64,000 nucleotides of DNA from Alopecurus myosuroides (GCA_028641055.1 CM054058.1:235641551-235705550); one strand, 5' to 3'; counted from the stretch's first letter, positions 37,870 through 48,109 are shown. Notes: generated from the letters alone by a model not told the origin. Made by a program: numbers and translations.

Positions 37870-40800
37870 TGTCACGACCCCGGACCCAGAGATATACATA
37901 CTGTTATGTGCTCCTAGCCATGGACTCACAAGGGCTTCAGGGTTACCAGCCCCGGCCGCAACAAACAACGGCAGGCAGACTGGATTCATCGGCACGTAGT
38001 CCGGATCCCCAGTCTACTACTCCTTGTATCCATGCTAGTCATAACCAACTATGCATACCAAAGCGTCCACGAATCGAATGAAACTGAAGGAAACGGGACC
38101 AAAGCTATACAGAGATGCTATGTGTCCAGAAAGTGCAACAACAATCGAGGGTTACTGGGGTTACCTCGCCCCAGGCCGATCAAATCGACAGGCGGGCTCG
38201 GACATGGATCATCGGCTCCACAACCCCTCGACTGCGACAACTATGCAGGCATAGCCAAAACTGTATAACAATGAGCTCGAAACCAACAACCGATCAAAGC
38301 AGTACTCTAAACATGAAGCTTTATTAAACAGGTGTTACTAGAGTATAGCTTACAAACAGAGGTCACACGACCCAACATTACATCAGACAACGGAAGGCAA
38401 ATTATGTTGCTAATCAACAAGAATCAAAAGGCCTAAGAGGCCGCAACATAAGGCGACGTCCCAGCCCATAGATTCCAGGCTGCTACCTGGGAACCCCGAA
38501 CTACTCGTCGATGTCCACGTTGAAACACCACCGATGTGAGATCTTCTCCTGAACCAAAATTAAGCAAACCTGAGTACGGGAGGTACTCAACAAGGCTTAG
38601 TTAACCTATTATATATCTGCTATCTTCAGAAAGGTTTTATGAAGGTTATTTGCGTAAAGCCATCTTTGTTTTGCAAGTTGAGGAAGGAATAGCACGTCTC
38701 ATGGAATATTTTGAAAACATATGAGGAAGCTACTCAACTACTGATATCATCATCTTTTAATCCACCAAAACATTTCAGCACCTCGTGCTTCAAAGATCAC
38801 CTCCTCCAGTTGTTCCACACTATCTCATACTACAAGGTAACCCCTCTCGGCATCTCCGAGGAGGCATCCTTCAATCGTTGTCAGCAAGTTTTAGTCATTC
38901 CGTTTAAGTTGTCTATGATCACAGAATCCGTCACCAAGTCGTCTTTAACCGCAGACACGGCTTTTCGAAAAGATTTAACCCTGCAGGGGTGTACAACTTT
39001 ACCCACACGTACCAACCGACTCTTAGTGCCACCAGAGTTAGCACTAGTCCGGGAAGTGCCGGCAGAGGGTGGTCGATTCCCGACCTTTACCTTGTCGAAC
39101 CATATCCATGAGTCAACCCAAACAGGGCCACCCCGTCAACAGGGAGTTGGCCACCTCCTGACGGCACCTGTTCTGTGAGTCGGGAACAAGATCCGTGTAC
39201 GTCCATCACTTGTCCCGGTCACGACCTAGTTTTCTCCAAAACATTTTCCGACTCACACGCAGATGGAAAGCTCAAACTACGTGGCTCATGGATAAGGTTA
39301 AACAAGTTAGTCAGCCGGGCGGGGTTCATCGGCCCACGTGTGGCTGTACGCTCAGTCTTGGCTCGAAGGCGAGAACTCGCTCCTAGGGGCATGAACAGGA
39401 CAAAACGCCACAACCCATTGTGGCCTCACATCCATGCCGTGATTAGTCAAGTTATCAAAGGTAAATCAAACCATAAACACCTGACATGGTAGATTCACGC
39501 ATTGACCAGAATCATCAACTAGGCATGGCTAAGCAAGACTCACAAGGTTTAGCGGAGCGCGCACAAACAAACCTATAGCTGCTAGGTGAAGTGGATCAGG
39601 ATATCTAGGTTATGCAGTATATAGGAGAACTCTATCTATTGACGTCAAATAGTTTGGAACCTAATGCAAAGTACGAGATTCAAATCACTTTGAAATCCTA
39701 TATGAGCAGATAAGAGGTTATGCTTGCCTTGGTTATAAGAAAACCAGATAAAGTCTTCAGGGATAAGTGCTTGACTTGTCGGTTAAGATCAAGTATTCGT
39801 CGTTGGATTGTTGGCCTTCTCTTCGGATTCACGTTCTACCGAGGGGGAAACAACACCGAAAGAGAAATAACAATCAACACATGGCATCGATGCAATGCAC
39901 AATATGTATGCATGAGCAGATTAATGCACTGAAATAAAGTCCTAAACACGATCGTTGGGTTGCTAGGGTTCATATGTCAGTTAGGCATTTTTACTGGATT
40001 TATCCCGAAATAGACACCGGAGGGGGTTTCGGACGATTATAAAAGTGAGTGCAATTTAAAAAGCTCAAATGGGTTTTAAAACACCATAGATGGGTTGCAT
40101 TTGTCATTTTGAGCATTTTGGTATATAACTTTTAATTTTCTAATTTTAGTGAATAAAAACTTATTTTTCTATTTTTAAATGGTTAAACAATATTAAACAA
40201 AGGCCAAAATTCAACTTTGTCAAATATATGTGGAAATGACATTTTTGGGTAGAGCATCTTTTTCTGATCAAAACCATATTTTTACCTTATTTTTGTGACT
40301 AACAGAATAGAAGTTATTCATTATACAAATTAATTCTTTTTCTGTAATTATAAAAGAGGTGGGGCCCATGTGTGAGAATAAATCTTTTCTATTTACTTCA
40401 AAACAGGGAACATCTTTATGACGTCGAGATGACGCCAGGGTGACGTCATCGATTGCCCAGGCCGGCTCTGCCACGGCTCGATCGCGCGATGCAGCGAGGG
40501 ATTCGCGAGTTGAGGTGGCTAACGAGCTAGAGGGAGGCAAGGCGAGCACGGGGGTGGTGGCGCCGCCCCCAGGGGGTCACCGGAGTAGCCGTGGCAACGG
40601 CGGACGGCGGCGGCCGACCGTGGCTCGCGGCACCACGGTGTTACAGAGCATGGGGCAGAGGGAAAAAGGTCCGGCGGGGACCGGGGACTCACCCTGAGGC
40701 CCGACGTAGGCTCGGCGCGGCGAGAGATGGCCGGAGGCGCACGAAATCATCAATGGCGGCCGGCGGCCGGAGTTGGAGAGGGAGCCTTGATTCGTCCGAT

Positions 40801-41442
40801 TCCTAGGGTTCCGGCAAGCGGGAGTCGCCGTGGAGCACGAGTGGAGCACGGCGGAGCTTCCTGGAGCTTCAATTTGGGAGGAGGAGATCTGGAACAACGA
40901 CGCGCGATGGCTTCCCGTCGGCTATGGTTTCGGCCGGATGGGAAAAAGGAAGAGAGAGGAAGGGAACAGAGAGGATAGGGGGTGAGAGGAGGTCGTGGCT
41001 TCCTCTAGAACCTATCCACGCAAGGAGGGAGGCCAGGAGGAGGTGGCAATCGAGGCGGCTTGACCTCCACGCAGCTGCTTGCCTTCTGTCAAAGGTTGAA
41101 GAAGACAGTTTTGCGCAAAACCCCCTGAAGTTCCTGGATTTTGCAAAATAGCCCTTTTCTATTATAAAACAGAACAGAACATTAGATTTTGAGGGCCTTT
41201 TTGTGAACAGAAAATTTGGCAAAAATAGTTTTTGAAAAGCTTATGAAATTTCCAACAAAACCACAACTTGGTTTTCCAAAATTGAAATTGTTTTGAAAAC
41301 AATTTTTGGGTGATCACTTTAAGTGACTTTTATGCAAATTTCACTTAAATTCAATTTAAGAAATTGATTCAAATTTTTCCATGCATGCTATGCAATGAAC
41401 ACCACACCACAACCCTTTTGTTGCAAAATTTGGGATGTTACA
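37870..41442 (-). repeat. 5' LTR of long-LTR element
   Basis: 3,573 bp, nearly identical to 30509-34087. The right end GATGTTACA abuts the GAGTT target duplication. Confidence 0.92.
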
Positions 41443-42184
41443 GAGTTTCACTTGCCACACCGCGTTCTGAGGCAATTTGGGTTGTTTCAGGCTCACCCAC
41501 CAGAGTGGAAGGACACAGACAAGTTGCTTCATGAGTAAGATTAAATGACATATGTTTTGTTCGTAACTTTTTTTTCTATTTGTTGATATGACTCCCGTGT
41601 TGGTATTTTGAAATGCAGTTTGGACCGGAGGAAACAGAGAAAGGTGAAAAATTGGGAGAGACACCATAAGAAATATATAACCGAATTTGAGCTGTGTGTG
41701 GAGGAAGCTCTCAAGACCGGATGGGGCAGGAGAATGTTCAAGGAGCATTGCCCCCGTGGATAGTACGGACCATGACCTTGAGGATGAGACAACCTATGTT
41801 GAAGGGGTATGACCTTAACCGTAACAATATACTCCTCTTTCCGATATTGTATGCATGCCTCTTTTTCGTAACCTTAACAATATACTCCTACTTGTTTCGA
41901 AGGCGAGAATTCCGGATAACATGACATTGCGGCAGGCTAAGCAACGGTCTGCTTACATGCTAAGAAAGAAGACCGGAATTCACCGGTACACACCAGATGA
42001 TTGGGTCAACAAAGGAAAGGAGCCACATGTTGAGGAGGAAAGGCCACGGCGGTCCGCTACGGTTAGGAGGACGAGGCTTATCGAGGATGACGATGATGAC
42101 GATGAGGACGACGAGGAAGAAGAGCAGCCGGCACCGGTGAGGAGGGACACGATTCCTACGAAGAGGGGTCGTGCACGAAAGTAG

Positions 42185-42402
42185 AAGACTTGCCCGGATA
42201 TGTAATGAACTTGTAGTGACTTATTCGAACCTCTACCTATGTTGAAACTTATTCTAGTGGACTTGAACCTCTCTTGTGATGTTTGAACCTCTCTTGTGAT
42301 GTCATTTATGGTTATGAATTCTTCTATATGTATCAGCTATGGAATATTTGGACAGGAAATTTTCATGCTTCTCAGCTATGGAAGAAAGGTTGTGAAAATT
42401 TA
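42185..42402. other. 3' region of the PMD gene
   Basis: Presumed 3' UTR of the PMD gene. It includes a short direct repeat (CTTGAACCTCTCTTGTGATGT near 42263 and partially near 42283). No ORF supported. Confidence 0.45.
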
Positions 42403-42423
42403 CATGTGCAGCGTGGGCTGGGC

Positions 42424-42662
42424 GCTACAAATTTGTACATGTAGCGCCTGTGGTCTGGGCGCTACACATGCTAAAAAAAATTAACAGAGAGCAGCCACGA
42501 GCAGGCAACCTCGAAAGTGCTAAGTCATTGTGTAGCGCCTGGATTCTGGGCGCTACACAATGACTTAGCACTTTCGAGGTTGCCTGCTCGTGGCTGCTCT
42601 CTGCTAAATTTTTTTAGCATGTGTAGCGCCCAGAGCGCAGGCGCTACATGTACAAATTTGTC
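42424..42662. repeat. Palindrome 1 with three 27-bp dyads
   Basis: Arms of about 118 bp are reverse complements with few mismatches and almost no spacer; the centre is 42544. Dyads TGTAGCGCC-N9-GGCGCTACA lie at 42440-42466, 42531-42557 (centre) and 42622-42648, exactly 91 bp apart. Confidence 0.93.
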
Positions 42663-42711
42663 GCGGCAGAGGACAGACAGTCTCTGCTTTTCTGCGGGAC
42701 AAAAATTCTGG

Positions 42712-42957
42712 GCATGTAGCGCCCCCTAGCTAGGCGCTACACATGTGATCTGATGAGCTGCCCGAGCGCAACAAAGAGCAGCCACGAGCAGTTGAAGCCA
42801 GAAATTTTCTTAAGTCATGTGTAGCGCCCAGAGTCTAGGCGCTACACATTGACTTGGAAAATTTCTGGCTTCAACTGCTCGTGGCTGTTCTCTGTTACGC
42901 TCGGGAAGCTCATCAGTTTACATGTGTAGCGCCTAGCTAGGGGGCGCCACATGTGCA
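42712..42957. repeat. Palindrome 2 with three 27-bp dyads
   Basis: Arms of about 120 bp around centre 42833. Dyads lie at 42715-42741, 42820-42846 (centre) and 42925-42951 (one changed base), exactly 105 bp apart. It shares the piece GAGCAGCCACGAGCAG with palindrome 1. Confidence 0.93.
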
Positions 42958-43234
42958 AAATTTGAAAAACAATAGAAACAACAATGTAAACAGAAACAGC
43001 AGTGTTAAATTCACAGAAAAATCAATGTTGAGTTCAAAAGCAGAAAGAGCCACGAGGTTCACAACAAGGTTAAGATAGCATAGTTCTACATAGTCCACGG
43101 CATATTTGCACATAGTTCACGATAACACGAAGTACAATAGACCGATATGCGACACGGTTCAAAATAAAGAGACATAGTTCACAACCACATTAGGGAGCAT
43201 AATTCTCAATCTCAAGTTCACATAGGGCATTGCT
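42958..43234. other. 3' region of the coiled-coil ORF
   Basis: AT-rich with repeated ACATAGTTC / CATAGTTCAC words (43080-43185). Presumed 3' UTR of the minus-strand genes. No ORF. Confidence 0.4.
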
Positions 43235-43666
43235 CTACTGTGTAGAGGAAGGTCCCTTGCCCTTCTCCTTCCTCTTAGAAGTGAATTCTTTTTCCTCCTC
43301 CTCTTCCCTTGCAAGGCGAGCCTCTCGAAGCACCCTCTCCCTAAATATCTTGCTCTCACTCTCTTTCCTTGCGGCCTCCAAAGCCACGCATTTCATCCAT
43401 CTTTCTTCAAAATCTTTCTGACGTTGCTCCTCCGCTTGCTTAATCTGTTTCCTCATACGGTCTTCATAGATCCATTGGTTCATCCTCATTTGTAATCTTT
43501 CCTCCATCTTCGCTTCTTCCTCTTCTCTCTTCTTCCTCGCACGTTCCTTAGCATCTTTCTCTTTCACCCTCCTCAAACCCACCTCCAAAAAGTTCGTCTT
43601 CTCGCCTTCATCGTCCGAGTCATCCACCCATTTCATTGGTGCCTTGTTGGGTTGAGACGCCGCCAT
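43235..43666 (-). CDS. MULE-encoded coiled-coil protein, 143 aa
   Basis: Intact ORF starting MAASQPNKAPMKWVDDSDDE in a strong context (GTATGGCGGCG). From about residue 30 it is dominated by K, R and E with heptad-like spacing (ERARKKREEEEAKMEERLQM and further), so it should form a long coiled coil; the C-terminus is basic (KRKEKGKG). The ATG lies 2 nt inside the last MudrA exon, and the first 47 nt overlap the MudrA C-terminus in another frame. It may be a separate accessory protein, translated from a spliced transcript that shares this exon. No domain family recognised. It is the only unbroken gene in the MULE. Confidence 0.6.
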   Translation of the reverse strand: MAASQPNKAPMKWVDDSDDEGEKTNFLEVGLRRVKEKDAKERARKKREEEEAKMEERLQMRMNQWIYEDRMRKQIKQAEEQRQKDFEERWMKCVALEAARKESESKIFRERVLREARLAREEEEEKEFTSKRKEKGKGPSSTQ

Positions 43667-46600
43667 ACCTACAAAAGATATAAGTTAGTAAGAAGGAAAA
43701 AGTATGAACAATAGTAAGAAAGCAAAAGTATGAACAATAGTAAGAAGGCAAAAGTAGAAACAAAAGTAATGCAAAACAAAAAATAATGTACATACGGATA
43801 TGGTCCACGTAGGTATCCTATTATACTCTCTCTTCTACCACCGTCATGGCCTCCATAGCCACCACGTCCTCTAAATGCACCTTGGCCTCTCCGAAGGCCA
43901 AGTTGTCTCCCTCTTTGTTGTCTAGGAGCTTGTTGGCTAGTAGAAGCTTGTTGGCTCACTCTTTGTTGTGTTGAAGCTTGTTGGCTATTAGAAGCTTGTT
44001 GGCTAGGACCACCCCCACAAGGTTGGCTAGGAGTACCATGTTGGCTGTTTCTTGGTTGGCTACCAACATGTTGGCTTGTGCTAGTTTCATTTCCTTTTGC
44101 TCTTTTTCCTTGGGTGCATTTTCTTGAGTTGTGCCCCACAACATTGCACTTCCCACAACGTGTTCTCTCACGAGGCTCTTGGAATTGGTCGTTGCGGCAT
44201 TCTCTCCCACCACGGCCCCAACCGTCCATGTCACCCCTAAAACTCTTTGTCTTCCGTCTTCCCCGTTTGATCACCTTCCATATCGGATCGGGCCATAGTT
44301 GAATTCCATGATACTCTGGCCATTGTGATCGGTCAAGGTATGGATGAAATCTAGGAGCCCATGTTTTTTTGGTCGTCACAATAGAGAATTCAGAATGTCT
44401 AACTGTGAGTGGGTGATTAATATCCACATTTTGGGTACGAGCCACCGTTAGCAAGTGAGAGCAATCGAGATGAAGCAACTGTGGCCTTTCGCATGTGCAG
44501 TCACAATTCTTGAGAGAGACCTTAAACGCCCGACCTCCATGTTGGACACCATCGGCCGTGGTTCCTCCAGGCTCGTTAACTTGGTAAATCAACTCCTCAT
44601 TATCATAAATTATTGTTATTTGAGAGTCTGCCTTCCTTGATTCAAATTGCATGAAACTATCAACCTTTGGAGGAAACTCATACTTGTATTTGTGCTTGTT
44701 GTCTCCCATAATCTGCTTATCTGTTTCCTCCGAGTACTTTAGAAAATACTCATTCAACTTGGTGAATGTATACTCAACTATTGCGGTTACGGGCAAAGCA
44801 CGCACACCCTTCAGAACCTTGTTGAAGCATTCTGCCATGTTGCTTGTCATTTGACCATACCTACGGCCATCTTCATCAAAAGCTCTTGCCCACTTGTTCG
44901 TAAGGTGAATGTGCCTATTCAGCCACTCTTGCCCACCGGCGTTGAGGGATCTATTAGCCAACAGTTTATTGTACAAATTTGCAAACCGCTTTTCGGAGAA
45001 AGCCATACAACAATCTTGAAAATCATCGGTCAACTCCTTGCTACCACATGACCTATAGAAGTTCGAACAGAAATGTCTCATGCACCATCTATGGTGCAAA
45101 GGAGCATGGCCGGGAATATCAATATCAACCGCATTTAGAATTCCTTGATGGCGATCCGAGATGACACATATTTCCCTTTGAGGCAACAATACCTTGGTCC
45201 TCAAAAGATGAAAGAACCATGCCCAATTAACATTGTTCTCCGCATCCACCAAAGCAAAAGCCAATGGCACTAAACGGTTGTTGGCATCATTTCCTATTGC
45301 AACCAATAGAGTGCCCATGTATGGACCTGTCAAAAACGTACCATCAACGGAGATGACCGGTCTACAATGTTCAAAAGCAGTCACACATTGCTCAAATGCC
45401 CAAAATGCACGGCCAAATACACGGATAGTCTTTCCGTTGAGGGTCCTTGTTTTCTCCCCAAAAGGCTCAACCACATGAACCATCCCGGGGTTACTGGCGG
45501 CCATGGCTCCCAACAACCTAGGGATTCGGTTGTATGCTTCCTCCCAGTCACCGTGCAACATCTTGAATGCGGCTTGCTTCGCCTTCCATGCCTTTCCATA
45601 CTTCACCTTGTAGTGAAAAAGGTTCTCCACAAGTTCCATGACACTCTTAATACTCATCGTTGGAAGTGACGAGATGGAGTTGGAAAGCCTATAAGCGATG
45701 AACTCGGAGGTCAGTTGTCGGTGGTCCTGATTCACTTTCTTTCCATCGGCACTCTTGCCATCAAGCTTATTGCCTCGGCACATGTGAGTTGCCGCACAAC
45801 TAGATATGTGCCATTCGGGCCTTTTTTGAATGGTTTTGCACGCACAATCCATGGACATCCATCCTCCAAGCAAGCAACCGTGTAACGCTTTGTTCTGTCC
45901 GAATGGACAACTTTGAACGGACGATGGTACTTCACTGCGTACTCCTTGATCCATATCTGAAATTCCAACAACGTTGGAAACTTCAAACCAGGATATATCC
46001 CACTATCCACATGATTCATATCCCGGTAAGAAGTTGGTCTAGCTCCGAGCTCTATACCCTTGCCGCCAACCACTGTGGCTTCATCCGCAAGACTAACATC
46101 ACGAAACAACGGAATCCGATGATCCCGTCCCAATACCTTCTTGAAGGCTTCCGCCTCCTTCTCCGTGAACCCATCCTCATCAACTTCTTCATCCGGACCC
46201 TCGTCATCCGACCCTGATGCATAGCATCGAGAATAAGGTATGTCATGATCCATAGTCTCTTGCACATAATATGCGTCCAAATCTCAAACATTGTTGTCAT
46301 GGAGTTCGACTCCATTCTCATTGTCCTCATACTCATCATCCCCATACTCATTGTTTCTCCTCAATGCCTCATCTTGATTATTTGTAATGGGACTAAAATT
46401 TTTCCTCACTTCATGTTGGGTGCAAGGAGGTTCAAAGACTACGTCTTGGTTTGTGAGTGTTGGACTTGTACCATGAAATGAGGAGGCACTACGGTTGAGG
46501 TCCAAGTTCATACGAGCATCAACCTTTTTAGTGGCAAATAACTCAAGAGACTTGTCTAGTGACTCGGCCACGGTCTCCTTGTATGCAACCCAACGTAGCT

Positions 46601-46841
46601 CGGAGTTGATACGCAAAAACTTCCAACGAATGTGCAATCCATGACCCGCGTTATGTCTTCCCTCCAACTCTATTTCATCACTTCAGTCCATCCAATTCAA
46701 CTCAACTCTAACTTGTTCCAAAACCTCCGCATATGTAGGACTACGCTCGAAGACCAAGGATATCTCACCCGGATCCGGTTCCAAATTACCTTTCATGAAT
46801 TTGTCCTTGTCCACATGATGAACATGAACAATTCTCGACAT
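43620..46841 (-). pseudogene. mudrA: MudrA transposase, two stops and one frameshift
   Basis: Exon 1 is 46841-43796 and exon 2 is 43668-43620 (127-bp GT-AG intron). The start is MSRIVHVHHVDKDKF at 46841. The DNA-binding MuDR domain (LKFPTLLEFQIWIKEYAVKY) is near 45970. The MULE transposase core follows with SVDGTFLTG (about 45345), CVISDRHQG (about 45155) and SNMAECFNK (about 44830) as the likely D-D-E residues. A SWIM finger (CDCTCERPQLLHLDCSHL, 44510-44450), a CCHC knuckle (CGKCNVVGHNSRKC, 44158-44117) and a Q/S-rich then RGRGG-rich tail complete it. Damage: TGA at 46683-46685, TGA at 46284-46286, and a frame change at an A6 run (45822-45827). The regions on either side are otherwise well conserved, so decay is recent. 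Confidence 0.9.
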
Positions 46842-47364
46842 TCCTAAAATAATGAAGATACCAATGTGCAAAATTAAAACAATTCATTACTAATGGCAAA
46901 ATTAACTTATATTGCTACTCCTAATCTTTCACCTAGCATACCACCTAAACAAAATGAATAAATTTTACCTAAAACAATCTAACCCTAGTCCTAACAAGTA
47001 TCTAACCCTATCATATAAGAACCCTAACCCTAACTTATATCTAGCCCTAACATATAAGAACCCTAACATTTGGGCAACCATACAAGCCACAATCTAGGCA
47101 ATAGAACCACAAACAACATGGATTATTGGGGTCAAATCGAATTTCTAGGGTTTCCAAGATGCAAACAAGAATGAACCAAAAAAACAAGTTTCCAATGGGT
47201 GAAAACAAGGGGAAATGGAGGAGATTACCTCTAGGAACTTGATGGAGCCAAGATTCGATGAAAAAACCAACTAATTTGAGGATTTGAGAGAGGATTTGAG
47301 AGGAGAGGGAGGGGAGTCGCCGGGGGAGCTGCAGCTCTTCCTCCAAACAGAGAAGTGTTGTTTG
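46842..47364. promoter_or_regulatory. MudrA leader with telomere-like motifs
   Basis: Region between MudrA and the right TIR. It holds repeated CCCTAA words (46979-47067, including AACCCTAACCCTAAC at 47021-47035), similar to telo-box promoter motifs of plants. The splice-like AG before the ATG (TTTTAG/GAATG) suggests a non-coding first exon upstream. Confidence 0.45.
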
Positions 47365-47655
47365 GGTCGGGGGAGGGAGGGCCGCGCGCAACTTAGTGAT
47401 TCTATGTGTAGCGCCCAGCGCAAAGGCGCTACACATACACGCTCGGGCCCACCTGCCAGGCGCCACGCAGGCAGGCGGCTGGCCCCGCAGCGCCACGTAT
47501 GCAGATGTGTAGCGCCTAGCTCGTGGGCGCTACATAGAAGGGTGTAGCGCCTAGGCATTAGGCGCTACAGAAAAGGGTTAGATTTTGAAAAAAAATCGCC
47601 CGAGGTGCAGTCTGTGAATTACTTTCGCCACCTGGTCACCAGAGTCCATTTGGCC
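47365..47655 (-). repeat. MULE right TIR (about 290 bp)
   Basis: Reverse complement of 28479-28772. Three perfect-armed 27-bp dyads lie at 47407-47433, 47508-47534 and 47543-47569. Confidence 0.92.
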
Positions 47656-47664
47656 GAGCTGAGT

Positions 47665-48109
47665 GGACCAAAAATTTACCTGACAAATGATTCACCTGAG
47701 AATGAGGGTGCAAAGCTCGAGAGCGGATCAATTCTGGAGAGCCGAAGCATGGAAGACGGAATATGTATAGTGGACCTAGAAACTAAAAGGAGGAAGAAAT
47801 TAGAGCAGGAATAATCATGAATTGATTGGGAGCAGTTACAAAGATTGCAAATTTAAGAAATTAATTGGCAATCAACAACGCAACAACCAAACATGAGTGG
47901 GCGTTCATCTTGATGGAGGCGAAAGTGAAGATGCAAACACGACAGATGAAGTGTAGGGGCATGGGAGTAGTGAGGATGCTGGCGGAGAGGTCGGGATGAG
48001 GTGGGCGGAGGGATATTCCTGAGGCTTACATTCATAATGTTGAGGGAGATAAGCACCCATGGTAGCCGAGGGGTTGGGCTGAGGCCGGCGAGGGGTACGC
48101 TGAGGTTGC
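47665..48109. other. Right flank of the MULE
   Basis: It continues the sequence left of 28470. A short plus frame to 47814 (ELSGPKIYLTNDSPENEG ...) could be the tail of an old exon, but nothing supports it beyond openness. No gene called. Confidence 0.35.

Larger units (their letters stand above)
30509..41442 (-). mobile_element. Long-LTR Ty3/gypsy-type element, decayed (LARD-like)
   Basis: 10,934 bp inserted in PMD exon 4 with the duplication GAGTT (30504-30508 and 41443-41447). It is oriented on the minus strand: the LTR starts TGTAACA, ends GTCGTGACA, and the next internal sequence holds TGGTATCAGAGC (37853-37864 read in reverse), matching the 3' end of initiator Met-tRNA. LTRs are about 3.58 kb; the internal region is only 3.78 kb and has no long ORF. 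A decayed reverse-transcriptase stretch (minus, about 35850-36050) places it with Ty3/gypsy. LTRs differ by only a few bases per hundred by eye, so insertion is fairly recent compared with the decayed interior. Confidence 0.9.
29187..42184 (+). pseudogene. Plant mobile domain (MAIN-like) gene, split by LTR element
   Basis: Exons by frame and splice sites: 29187-29255 (MVWLLDDFYDVKHRAY), 29350-29958, 30036-30296, 30375-30508 then 41448-41534 (one exon, split by the retrotransposon), 41619 to about 41750, and a last exon from about 41904 to 42184. The PMD core runs ERYTPYIEMAGLLPFIQL, LTALIDRWRPETHSFHL, VTLQDVSMILALPI, PWMWLKAL, SWGSAAFAYLYRQ, LPHRVLRQFGLFQ. These proteins are annotated as MAIN-like or 'PP7 long form homolog'; MAIN/MAIL1 act in nuclear gene and transposon silencing. 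The C-terminus has a D/E run (about 42087-42127) and a basic tail KRGRARK. The 10.9-kb insertion disrupts it. In the fifth exon the frame reaches TAG at 41760-41762, so a splice or indel there is unresolved. Confidence 0.82.
28479..47655. mobile_element. Mutator-like element (MULE) with PMD gene
   Basis: 19,177 bp bounded by TIRs whose tips are GGCAAAATGGACTCTGG (left) and, inverted, GGCCAAATGGACTCTGG (right), and by the perfect 9-bp duplication GAGCTGAGT (28470-28478 and 47656-47664). A 9-bp duplication is canonical for Mutator. Removing the nested LTR element leaves about 8.2 kb. Cargo: a plant-mobile-domain gene (+), MudrA transposase (-), a coiled-coil ORF (-), and two palindromes between the convergent gene ends. 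The transposase is broken, so this copy cannot move by itself. PMD genes are known to travel in some MULEs. Confidence 0.93.

Noticed and set aside
42403..42957. Regularly spaced repeats resembling a CRISPR array
   Set aside because: The units are inverted dyads arranged in palindromes, the intervening sequences are themselves mirrored, and the DNA is plant nuclear.
47605..47814. 70-aa ORF right of the MULE
   Set aside because: Half of it lies in the TIR; the rest has no upstream partner exon across the restored insertion site.
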